Below are positions 1-6,664 of a stretch of 64,000 bases of DNA, in pieces. The notes under the pieces are model-generated. The model had not been told where the DNA came from. It worked only from the letters and a program-made list of their open reading frames with translations, and did not search any database. Both the position numbers and the translations under genes were made by a program. The number at the start of each line of letters is the position of its first letter. Position 1 is the first letter of the stretch. The stretch is from Acidobacteriota bacterium (GTDB lineage Bacteria; Acidobacteriota; Terriglobia; Acidiferrales; UBA7541): assembly GCA_013289835.1 (NCBI GenBank), contig JABCZG010000025.1, positions 1-64,000 on the forward strand, read 5' to 3'.

Positions 1-520
1 CAAACCCGCCCCGCCCTCCGCTCCGCCACCCAACGCCACCGTTCCATCGCCTCCCACGCCGCCAATCTCAACCGTCGCGACCTCGCTCACCCCTCCAACT
101 GTAACGCCCGCCCCATCTCCAGCCCCGCCCCGCGCCCCGCAAACCCCTGCCAGACCACCCCAAGCCTCGACTCCTAAAAACTGTCATTCCGAGCACAGCC
201 AGGAAGAACCTGCTTTTCCCTCATCGCCCGCCCCATCTCCAATCCCAGCCCAACAGCTGTCCTCGACTCCGTCATCGCTCCCTCCCCAACCCTCCGCTGT
301 AGCCCATCCCTTCAGGAGCAACGCTCTTCCGCCCCAGGTTCGCCGACGTTTCCATCGATCTACTGGCGCGGTCTCGCCCAGCCCCTCCGCCCAGCAAACC
401 CCGCAAACCAGCCCACCCACCGCGCAACCGAGCCCATCCGCTCCCCACCTGGCCCAGACAGGAAGGCCCACTGGCTCAACTACGACCCTATCTCCTGCCC
501 CCGCCCAGACAGCAAACCCC
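1..520. other. C-rich apparently non-coding stretch
   Basis: The plus strand is strongly C-biased and pyrimidine-rich. Frames that stay open give low-complexity Pro/Arg/Ser-rich (plus) or Gly/Trp-rich (minus) translations without recognisable domains. A 17-bp direct repeat (CGCCCGCCCCATCTCCA) lies at 105-121 and 225-241. Around 182-215 sits a sequence beginning TGTCATTCCGAGC, which resembles a dispersed intergenic repeat seen in many bacterial genomes. I see no promoter or RNA gene. It could be the decayed 3' part of a gene that begins outside the window. Confidence 0.5.
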
Positions 521-640
521 TTTAGAATCAACACTTCCACACCCACCTCGGAACTGTTGATTCTAAACCACTTACACCACCGCTAACTCCTTTATCAGCA
601 ACACTTACAGAAAATCAGGGGGAGGGGCACCCCTTCCATC
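521..640 (-). repeat. Structured 3' repeat element, copy 1 (downstream of bcp)
   Basis: Read on the minus strand, this begins with a G-run/C-run hairpin (GGGG TG CCCC). It continues through a C-rich patch to CTGTAAGTGTTG, GGAGTTAG, TGTAAGTGGTTTAG and finally GTGTTGATTCTAAAGG. The same landmarks occur in the same order at 54339-54468 after dnaG. It also contains a 13-bp inverted repeat (TTTAGAATCAACA at 521-533 and TGTTGATTCTAAA at 555-567). Both copies start within about 80 nt of a stop codon and point in the direction of transcription, so a 3'-end or terminator-associated role is possible. Confidence 0.7.
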
Positions 641-689
641 GAAATTCTAGTTGGAAGAAAAATACTCTCGGAAAACGGGGAACTCTGGC

Positions 690-1151
690 TTAGTTCTTCT
701 CAATGCGCTTTAACACTTCGGTGGCGTGGCCTTTCGCTTTGACTAGCGGCCAGACCTCCTCGATCTTGCCATCTTTCCCGATCAGGAACGAGCTGCGCAC
801 GATCCCCATGTACGTCCGGCCCATAAACTGTTTCTTCTCCCACGCCCCAAACTTTTCAAGCGTTTTATGCGCGAGGTCACTGAGCAAAGGAAAATTCAGT
901 TTGTATTTTTCCTTGAACGAAGCGAGCGCCTTGACGGGATCCGCGCTCATCCCGAGGATAGCCACCCCGTGCTTATCAAAGTCCGGCTTTGCGTCACGAA
1001 ACTCGGACGCTTCAATCGTTCAACCCGAAGTGTTCGCTTTGGGAAAGAAAAAGAGCAGTACGCGGTAGCCCGAAAAGTCTTTCAGCGACACCTCTTTGCC
1101 GTCGTCCGCTAAGAGATTGAAGTTGGGAGCTTTGCCGCCGGCTTTCAGCAT
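690..1151 (-). CDS. bcp: Selenocysteine-containing peroxiredoxin, Bcp/PrxQ type (in-frame TGA)
   Basis: Thiol peroxidase of the AhpC/TSA superfamily, expected to reduce peroxides in the cytoplasm. Translation from the ATG at 1151 (GAGG about 8 nt upstream) gives MLKAGGKAPNFNLL, then the PxxxTxxC motif as PKANTSG-stop-TIEASEFRD. The stop is TGA at 1022-1020 (codon 44), exactly the peroxidatic Cys position. The same frame then runs open to 690, giving 153 residues, a normal Bcp length. Downstream family features are intact: SADP, the catalytic Arg in GIVRSSFLIG, and the C-terminal helix. The usual resolving Cys five residues later is Ser, and the protein has no Cys at all. A SECIS-like hairpin follows the TGA. 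I infer selenocysteine insertion. The alternatives are a nonsense mutation or a sequencing error at this one codon. No sel genes lie in the window. Confidence 0.82.
991..1010 (-). promoter_or_regulatory. Putative bacterial SECIS hairpin within bcp mRNA
   Basis: On the mRNA, nine nucleotides after the UGA comes GCGUC-CGA-GUU-UCG-U-GACGC. Five perfect pairs (1010-1006 with 995-991), one bulged U (996) and three more pairs (1005-1003 with 999-997) close a GUU loop. The loop G is the 18th nucleotide after the UGA, close to its position in the E. coli fdhF element as I recall it. That element also needs a bulged U and a G-U in the loop, although its bulge is on the 5' side while here it is on the 3' side. 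Binding by SelB is inferred. Confidence 0.68.
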
Positions 1152-1194
1152 TCAGTTTCCTCAACGGAATAAGTTCGGTCACTCTTGCAAACGT

Positions 1195-1227
1195 AAAAGC
1201 GGCAGCTGGGCTGCCGCACTCCAAAAC
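1195..1227 (-). terminator. Intrinsic terminator of gatB, box-hairpin family copy 1
   Basis: Directly after the gatB TGA the minus strand reads GTTTTGGAGTGCGG. It then forms an 8-bp hairpin GCGGCAGC/GCTGCCGC with a 3-nt loop, followed by TTTT. The same TTTGGAGTGCGG box and geometry recur at 36685-36716 and 36741-36772 with compensatory stem changes. Confidence 0.75.
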
Positions 1228-2712
1228 TCAAGAAAGCAACTTACGCAGGATGTCGTTGACGGCCTGCGGATTCGCCTGGCCGCGTGTGGCCTTCATGACC
1301 TGGCCGACGAAAAACTTGAACACACCTTCGTTCCCTGATTTGAATTTGGCCACATTGTCCGGGTTTTTCGCAATGACATCGCGTGCCGCCTGCTCGATGG
1401 CCGCGTCGCTGACCTGCGCTCCGAGGCCCTCCACCGCAACAATTTCCGCCGCGCTGCGGCCGGACGCGAACATGGTGGCGAAAACTTTTTTTCCGATCGC
1501 GCCCGTAATCTGGCTGGACTCGACGAGCTTCACCAATTCCGCCAGGGCCGCGGGCGTGATAGGACTCGCGCCAATTTCCTTGCCGGAATCTTTCAAGCCG
1601 CGCAGCAATTCGGTTTGCATCCAGTTGGCGGCGGCCTTGCCGGGCGCACCGGCTTTTACGACGGCTTCGAAATAATCAGCAAGCGCCTGCGTACTGGTGA
1701 GCACTTCCGCGTCGTATGGCGTGATGCCATAGGAGCTGACAAAGCGCGCACGCTTCGCTTCGGGCAGCTCGGGGAGCGTGCGGCGAACTTCGCTGCGCCA
1801 GGCTTCGCTGATGTGCACAGGCAGCAGATCCGGCTCCGGGAAATACCGGTAGTCGTGTGCTTTTTCCTTCGAGCGCATGGAAACCGTGTGGCTTTCGGCC
1901 TGATTCCATAGCCGCGTCTCCTGCGAAATTCGTCCGCCCGATTCGAGCACGCCGATGTGCCGCTCGATTTCATACTCCAGCGCTTTCTGCAAATAACGGA
2001 ACGAGTTCAGGTTTTTCACTTCGACCTTGGTGCCGAACTCTTTCGCCCCGCGCAGTCGCACGCTCACGTTCGCGTCGCAGCGCAGCGAGCCATCTTCCAT
2101 GTTGACGTCGCTCACGCCGGTATACAGCAGGATTTGCCGCAGCGTGGTGAGATACGCGTAAGCCTCCTCCGGCGTGCGCATGTCTGGCTCCGAAACAATC
2201 TCGCTCAGCGGCGTCCCGCACCGGTTGTAATCAATGTAGGCCTTTGTCGCGGATTGCGAGAAACCCTCGTGAAGATTTTTCGCCGCGTCCTCTTCCAAAT
2301 GCAGCCGCGTGATGCCGATCCTCTTCCTCGCCCCGCCAACTTCAATTTCCAGCCAGCCGCCCGTCGCCAGAGGCAATTCATATTGCGAAATTTGATACCC
2401 CTTCGGCAGGTCCGGATAAAAATAATTTTTTCGCGCAAACCGCGAATGATCGTGTACTGTGCAATGAAGCGCCAGTGAAGCGCGCATGCCCATTTCCACG
2501 GCGCGCTTGTTCAGCACGGGGAGTGTTCCGGGCAAGCCCAGGCACACAGGACACACGTTCGTGTTCGGCGGATCGCCAAAGCGCGTCGAGCACCCGCAGA
2601 AGATCTTCGTCCGCGTGAGCAGCTGGACGTGGACCTCGAGACCGATGACCGGCTCGTATTTCGCCAAGACCTCGGGCGCGATGGACGTTTCCTCTGGAGT
2701 AGATTTCGCCAT
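1228..2712 (-). CDS. gatB: Aspartyl/glutamyl-tRNA(Asn/Gln) amidotransferase subunit B
   Basis: Subunit B of the GatCAB amidotransferase, which converts Glu-tRNA(Gln) and/or Asp-tRNA(Asn) to the amide forms during translation. The 494-residue product has the family opening YEPVIGLEVHVQL near residues 19-31. The zinc-site cysteines follow (FCGC and CPVC around residues 38-57), then the PDLPKGYQISQYELPL kinase-like core. The C-terminal GatB/YqeY tail domain ends in NPQAVNDILRKLL. Full-length and intact. gatA and gatC are not adjacent in this window. A terminator hairpin follows immediately. Confidence 0.97.
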   Translation of the reverse strand: MAKSTPEETSIAPEVLAKYEPVIGLEVHVQLLTRTKIFCGCSTRFGDPPNTNVCPVCLGLPGTLPVLNKRAVEMGMRASLALHCTVHDHSRFARKNYFYPDLPKGYQISQYELPLATGGWLEIEVGGARKRIGITRLHLEEDAAKNLHEGFSQSATKAYIDYNRCGTPLSEIVSEPDMRTPEEAYAYLTTLRQILLYTGVSDVNMEDGSLRCDANVSVRLRGAKEFGTKVEVKNLNSFRYLQKALEYEIERHIGVLESGGRISQETRLWNQAESHTVSMRSKEKAHDYRYFPEPDLLPVHISEAWRSEVRRTLPELPEAKRARFVSSYGITPYDAEVLTSTQALADYFEAVVKAGAPGKAAANWMQTELLRGLKDSGKEIGASPITPAALAELVKLVESSQITGAIGKKVFATMFASGRSAAEIVAVEGLGAQVSDAAIEQAARDVIAKNPDNVAKFKSGNEGVFKFFVGQVMKATRGQANPQAVNDILRKLLS

Positions 2713-2744
2713 AACGGAACGAAGAGTATAGCATCCGCGGGTTT

Positions 2745-3311
2745 TCAGTGGTCAGTAGTCGTAGCGCGCTGGGCGGAGGCGTGCAGCGCAGGAATTAAAC
2801 GTTCAGCCAAGGCATAGCCGCCGAAGAGCAGGGCGGCGTAGAGGGCGTCGCCGCCAAGCGTGTTCCAAAAGAGCGGAATACCAACGATGTAGCAAGCGAC
2901 GAGGCCGGAACCGGTGTGCGGATAGCCGCCGAGGAATTGCCACACGGCGAAATTGGTGACGATAAAAAACTGAATCGCACCAAGGAGTGTGGCGAGACTG
3001 ATGCGCGCGATCGTGCGGCGATCGCGCAGCCAAAGTCCGATGACCACGTTGACGAGAAAGCTCGCATAGACGATCGGGATGAGCTTGTGGAAGCCGACAA
3101 AGAGGTCTCCTGCAAACAGCGCTAACAGCGGAAAAAAGAAGGCCAGCCTGCGGTCGCGCAGCACGGCACCGGAAAAAAGCGCCATCGCGCCCACCGGCGT
3201 GAAATTCCACAGATGCGGGGCGATGCGCAACGCAGCAGCCAGAACAATCAAGACGAGAGCGAGCAGCGTGCGGTAGAGCAGGTTTTCTTTTTTAGAGATT
3301 TCAGCATTCAT
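2745..3311 (-). CDS. Small multipass membrane protein, DUF6580-like
   Basis: 188 residues with about five to six hydrophobic segments (approximately 15-33, 38-52, 58-72, 78-95, 105-122 and 135-168). Conserved-looking motifs are NFTPVGAMALFSGA and FPLLALFAGDLFVGFHK. I assign DUF6580 from this pattern; its function is unknown to me. Size and topology resemble the substrate-binding S component of energy-coupling-factor vitamin transporters, but that is only a resemblance. Its ATG overlaps the stop of the upstream PP-loop ATPase by 4 bp, so the two are translationally coupled, and both lie downstream of the B12 receptor gene. A link to B12 metabolism is inference from position. Confidence 0.7.
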   Translation of the reverse strand: MNAEISKKENLLYRTLLALVLIVLAAALRIAPHLWNFTPVGAMALFSGAVLRDRRLAFFFPLLALFAGDLFVGFHKLIPIVYASFLVNVVIGLWLRDRRTIARISLATLLGAIQFFIVTNFAVWQFLGGYPHTGSGLVACYIVGIPLFWNTLGGDALYAALLFGGYALAERLIPALHASAQRATTTDH

Positions 3312-4009
3312 TTTTTTGCTTCCTCCAGTTCAGGCAATAAATCGCAAAACGCAAATCCTTCCCGGTTGACGACTTCTCCGGTACGCACAGGAATGGGAGA
3401 TTGAAAAATCGGCCCATCGAAAACGAAAGTGTGGAACTCGCCGTTTTCGCCGCAAGGGTCGGCGTGGGGCGGAAGATCGCGGAAAAAGGATTCGTCCAGT
3501 TCACGGCCGGCAAAGCTGGGATCGAGAATTTTCGTATCAACGCAAGCGGCGATGGCGCGGAAACGCTGCTCGTGAAAATATTGAATGAGTTCGCGCGTGT
3601 CGCGCTTCCAGATGGGAAAGAGCGCGGTCATGCCAATGCGCGCAAGGTTCTTCTCGCGATAAGCGCGGAGGTCTTCGAGAAAAATGTCGCCGAACGCGAC
3701 CTTTCGAACGCCCTGGTTGTAGAAGAGGCGCAGCGCTTCTTCCATGCGCGCTTCATAAACAGGATTGACGTATTGCGGCGGGATGCACACTTCGTGCAGC
3801 GGCAAGCGTAGAGCATCCGCCTGCCGCCGCAGAAGTTCGCGGCGAACGCCGTGCATGGCGATGCGGTCGTAGCCTTCCGTAACGGTGGTGAGAAGAGAGA
3901 CGACTTCAAATTGTTTCTGCTGGAGCAGCGTGTGCAGCGCCATGGCGCTATCTTTGCCGCCACTCCAGCAGAAGAGAATGGGTTCGAGTTTCGTCACCAA
4001 AGTCTCCAC
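3308..4009 (-). CDS. PP-loop ATP pyrophosphatase, Dph6/COG2102-like
   Basis: Adenine-nucleotide alpha-hydrolase superfamily protein of 233 residues. The PP-loop signature SGGKDSAMALH is at residues 15-25. It is followed by MHGVRRELL and the later KVAFGDIFLEDLRAYRE region typical of the diphthine-ammonia ligase-like family. Eukaryotic and archaeal relatives amidate diphthine on elongation factor 2; bacteria lack diphthamide, so the bacterial substrate is unknown. It ends in a 4-bp overlap with the DUF6580-like gene. It begins 64 bp after the B12 receptor, across a palindromic repeat. A role in processing corrinoid or another imported metabolite is inferred from location only. Confidence 0.8.
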   Translation of the reverse strand: METLVTKLEPILFCWSGGKDSAMALHTLLQQKQFEVVSLLTTVTEGYDRIAMHGVRRELLRRQADALRLPLHEVCIPPQYVNPVYEARMEEALRLFYNQGVRKVAFGDIFLEDLRAYREKNLARIGMTALFPIWKRDTRELIQYFHEQRFRAIAACVDTKILDPSFAGRELDESFFRDLPPHADPCGENGEFHTFVFDGPIFQSPIPVRTGEVVNREGFAFCDLLPELEEAKK

Positions 4010-4027
4010 GAGTTATAGATCTTGCCG

Positions 4028-4063
4028 AAAAGGGCGCAGTCCGCCGCGGCGGACGCCCCTACA
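4028..4063 (-). repeat. Palindromic GTAGGGGCG repeat, copy 1, likely btuB terminator
   Basis: On the minus strand, just after the receptor stop, GTAGGGGCG leads into the perfect 16-bp palindrome GTCCGCCGCGGCGGAC, then GCGCCC and TTTT. The same core with a changed base pair (CCGCCGCGGCGG flanked by GCCC/GGGC) is at 31572-31602. The strong hairpin plus T-tract suggests it terminates the receptor transcript. Confidence 0.65.
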
Positions 4064-4073
4064 AAGATATTGT

Positions 4074-6263
4074 TCAGTTCCTGCCGCTGAAACGGTAGTT
4101 GAGCCCGAGACGGTAATCGCGGCCGAGCGCGGGGAAACCAACCGCGTCCTGATACTGTTTGTCCAGAAGATTGGTGACGCGGCCGTAGAAGGAAATGCCG
4201 CGACCAAAATTGTAACTGGTGGCGAAATCAAACCGAGCGTAACCCGGATTGCGCGTGATGCCGAGTCCGTCGAAGTCGCTGTCGGTGCGCACGCCGGTGA
4301 AATAACCGGCAATGTTGAAGTTGAGACGGCGGTAGTTGGCATTGAGCCAAAGATTTCCGGAGTTCACCGGGCGGCGCAGCAGATGATTGCCGGGTTGCTC
4401 GACCGAAGGAGCATTGGGAATTGTTTTGAGCACGCGGCTGTCGTCGTACGAGTAGTTGCCTTTCAAGACGAGCCAGTGATTGAGGTGCGCTTCGCCGGAC
4501 CAATTGAGTCCGCGCGCGCGGGCGAGGTCGGTATTGAAATAAAGCATCTCGAAGCCGCCGAAGCACATGGCGTTGGCCGGTCCCTGCTCCTGATTGATTA
4601 AATCCCGAAATTGATTCGAAAAAAACGTTGCGGAAATGCGAAAGCGATCACCGCTGAAGTATTGATCCACACCCGCGTTAACCGTGCGGCTACGCTGGGG
4701 CCGCAAGGAGGGATCGCCGGGATTACATGGATCGGCGCTGAAGGATTCGAAAATGGTCGGCTCCTCGATGCCCTCTCCATACGCAACTCTTGCGCGCGTG
4801 TCTCCCCAAAGCCCTTGCGAGTAGCGCAGCGCATAGACGGCGCCAACGCGAGGTACGACGCGCGTGCCGAAGTTAGTGTTGTCTTCCGCGCGGGCACCGG
4901 CGGTGAGCGTAAGCCGCGAGATGGGCAGCCAGCGTGCGTCCAAAAAGCCAGCCTGATTGTTGCGGCGGGCATGCAGGGCGCTGAGGTCGTTGGGGTCGGC
5001 ATTCTCCACTTCATATTGATAGCCGGCCGTCACCGCGCCCCTGCGGAACGAATACGTGGATTGCTCCAGGAAGCCCGCGCGGTTGAACTGAGCCGTTTCG
5101 AAAAAACTGAAATCCGGAAATCCGCTGGTGTCCAGAAAGCGCGCCTCCATGCCGGAGATACGGTGGACCCAATGCGATCCGGTCTTGAACGTCCAGCTCA
5201 GATTGCCGGAGAGCTGCCGCAAATCATCGTACGCCGTCGGATCGGTGAAGCCTGGGCCGAACAGAGTCTGTCCCGGAGTGCCGGCGAAACTGGCGTTGCT
5301 GCGAATAGTGAGGCGGAGCTGATCCGATTCCGAAAAGCTGTAACCGAAATTGCCGGCGAAACTGCGGTTGAAGAAAGAATCATTCACGCCTTGACCGTCG
5401 GTGTGGAAATACGAACCGGCCACCGAGTAGTCGAATTTATCCAGTAGCCCGCTGACTTGCGCGCCTCCGCGAGCCGAGGAAAAGCCGCCGCCTTCGCCAA
5501 AAATATTTATCTCCGGAATTTTCGTGGAGCCCTGGTGGCTGACGACTTGAATCACGCCGGACATGGCGTCGGTGCCATACAGCGCGCTCTCTGCGCCATG
5601 CACGATTTCGACCTTGTCCACGTTGTCGAGCGTGAGATTGGAAAAATTCATATCGCCGCCGGGCAGATTTACGGGAGTGCCATCGATGAGCACCTTGGTG
5701 AAACTCGAATCCCCTCCGTCAATAAAAATGTCCGCGAGGCCACCGATAGGTCCGGTCCGCGCGAGGGCGATTCCAGTTTGCGTGGAAAGAAGATCGGGGA
5801 GTGAAACAGCCTGGCGCTGCTGAATCTCCTGCGCGCCGATGAGATCCACGGGCGCGGGCGTTCGGTCGAGTTCCTCGGGCTGCGTGTTTGCAGTGACCAC
5901 GACGTTTTCAGAAACGCGCTCGATTTCCAGATGAACATCGAGCGCGTGAGTTTCGTCTGCGGCCAAATCGAGATCAAAATCGCGAGCTACAAACGATGGA
6001 TGCTGAAAATGGATGTGGTAGTGGCCCGGCGGAATGATGAGGAGATACGCGCCGTCGGGAGCGGAAGCTGCCGGCCAGATTTGCACTTTCGCGCCGGCTT
6101 CCAATTGTGCGGTGATTTTGACGTTGCCGACGCCATAGCCGGAACGATCGGTCAGTTTTCCGGAAAGATGCGCGTCCGAAGAATTGCTTTGGGCTTGCAA
6201 GGAAAAGCGGACTGCAAAAACTGTGAGGAGAAGAAAAGCAGTTCGAAGAAGAGTCGTTTTCAT
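4074..6263 (-). CDS. btuB: TonB-dependent outer membrane receptor, BtuB-like (cobalamin)
   Basis: Outer membrane beta-barrel that would import corrinoids with TonB energy. Start chosen at 6263 (MKTTLLRTAFLLL): GGAGG lies 7 nt upstream and it yields a clean signal peptide ending near QAQS. An upstream in-frame ATG at 6326 would put riboswitch leader into the protein. The 729-residue product has a carboxypeptidase-like regulatory beta-domain (about 30-115). The plug (about 130-250) contains VLIDGTPVNLPGGD and ESALYGTDAMSGVIQVV. The barrel runs to the end, finishing YRLGLNYRF-SGRN. The substrate call rests on the cobalamin riboswitch in its leader and on the adjacent btuFCD, not on the receptor sequence itself. 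Confidence 0.88.
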   Translation of the reverse strand: MKTTLLRTAFLLLTVFAVRFSLQAQSNSSDAHLSGKLTDRSGYGVGNVKITAQLEAGAKVQIWPAASAPDGAYLLIIPPGHYHIHFQHPSFVARDFDLDLAADETHALDVHLEIERVSENVVVTANTQPEELDRTPAPVDLIGAQEIQQRQAVSLPDLLSTQTGIALARTGPIGGLADIFIDGGDSSFTKVLIDGTPVNLPGGDMNFSNLTLDNVDKVEIVHGAESALYGTDAMSGVIQVVSHQGSTKIPEINIFGEGGGFSSARGGAQVSGLLDKFDYSVAGSYFHTDGQGVNDSFFNRSFAGNFGYSFSESDQLRLTIRSNASFAGTPGQTLFGPGFTDPTAYDDLRQLSGNLSWTFKTGSHWVHRISGMEARFLDTSGFPDFSFFETAQFNRAGFLEQSTYSFRRGAVTAGYQYEVENADPNDLSALHARRNNQAGFLDARWLPISRLTLTAGARAEDNTNFGTRVVPRVGAVYALRYSQGLWGDTRARVAYGEGIEEPTIFESFSADPCNPGDPSLRPQRSRTVNAGVDQYFSGDRFRISATFFSNQFRDLINQEQGPANAMCFGGFEMLYFNTDLARARGLNWSGEAHLNHWLVLKGNYSYDDSRVLKTIPNAPSVEQPGNHLLRRPVNSGNLWLNANYRRLNFNIAGYFTGVRTDSDFDGLGITRNPGYARFDFATSYNFGRGISFYGRVTNLLDKQYQDAVGFPALGRDYRLGLNYRFSGRN

Positions 6264-6274
6264 TTTTTCCTCCG

Positions 6275-6292
6275 CTCCCTCTCGCGCGGGAG
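6275..6292 (-). promoter_or_regulatory. Leader hairpin next to the btuB ribosome-binding site
   Basis: CTCCC and GGGAG arms close an 8-nt loop one nucleotide upstream of the GGAGG that serves btuB. With no U-tract terminator between riboswitch and ATG, this suggests translational control: alternative pairing of the leader would expose or mask the ribosome-binding site. Inference from position. Confidence 0.4.
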
Positions 6293-6329
6293 TTGAAGGT
6301 TGTCCTGTGCAACATTTGAAGTTCACACA

Positions 6330-6485
6330 GGCTGCGGACTTCGCCGGTCTCCTGGCTTGGCGGCAGTACTTGCGCGGCCTTCCCGCGGCAGCGCCCCGAT
6401 GGGAGCAGCGAGCCGCAGTGGCCGGCGCAAAATGTTTCCGCCTTACAGTCGCGCGGCGGCGACGGCTTTTGTTGAAGTGGGGTTC
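6330..6485 (-). promoter_or_regulatory. Cobalamin riboswitch in the btuB leader
   Basis: Minus-strand landmarks appear in the correct order: CGACTGTAA (around 6443-6450), GGCCACTG (around 6416-6423), GGGAAGG, and the B12 box AAGCCAGGAGACC (around 6345-6358). It lies 80 nt or more upstream of the btuB start. This matches the conserved core of the adenosylcobalamin riboswitch class. The 5' boundary is approximate. Confidence 0.88.
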
Positions 6486-6664
6486 GAAACTCGCTTGCGA
6501 AGCGAGATCAAATCGTCAGTTCAAGTGCAACCGCAAAGCGGTTGCCCGTCTTCCCGAGCACGAAGTCCACGGTGATTGTGGTCCGCAGCAAAGCGCCGCG
6601 GGGTTGAGGTTAACGAGTAAGAAGCGAACTAAAAGTTCCAAGAAGGCCGAACTAAAGTTCGCCG
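6486..6664. other. Intergenic stretch with three short hairpins between btuD and the btuB riboswitch
   Basis: No open frame of interest. Perfect short hairpins lie at 6490-6506 (CTCGCTT/AAGCGAG), 6527-6545 (GCAACCGC/GCGGTTGC) and 6648-6661 (CGAACT/AGTTCG). The last directly follows the btuD stop within a TAGCGGCGAACTTTAGTTCG element and may act as its 3' end. A promoter for the btuB unit must lie here or just downstream, but I cannot pick one with confidence. Confidence 0.5.

Noticed and set aside
1..177. Plus-strand frame open from the left edge to a TAA at 175-177
   Set aside because: The translation is Pro/Arg/Ser-rich without domain pattern and follows the C-rich base bias, so it is not supported as a gene.
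184..546. Minus-strand 120-aa open frame rich in Gly and Trp
   Set aside because: It is a by-product of the C-rich strand, ends inside a repeat-like sequence and overlaps the inverted repeat at 521-567.
690..965. Separate 91-residue peroxiredoxin fragment or pseudogene
   Set aside because: The frame is continuous to an ATG with a ribosome-binding site at 1151; only a TGA at the catalytic site interrupts it. A full selenoprotein explains more than a fragment starting mid-fold.
6264..6326. N-terminal extension of the BtuB-like receptor
   Set aside because: It would encode riboswitch-leader sequence and displace the signal peptide; the ATG at 6263 has a clear ribosome-binding site.
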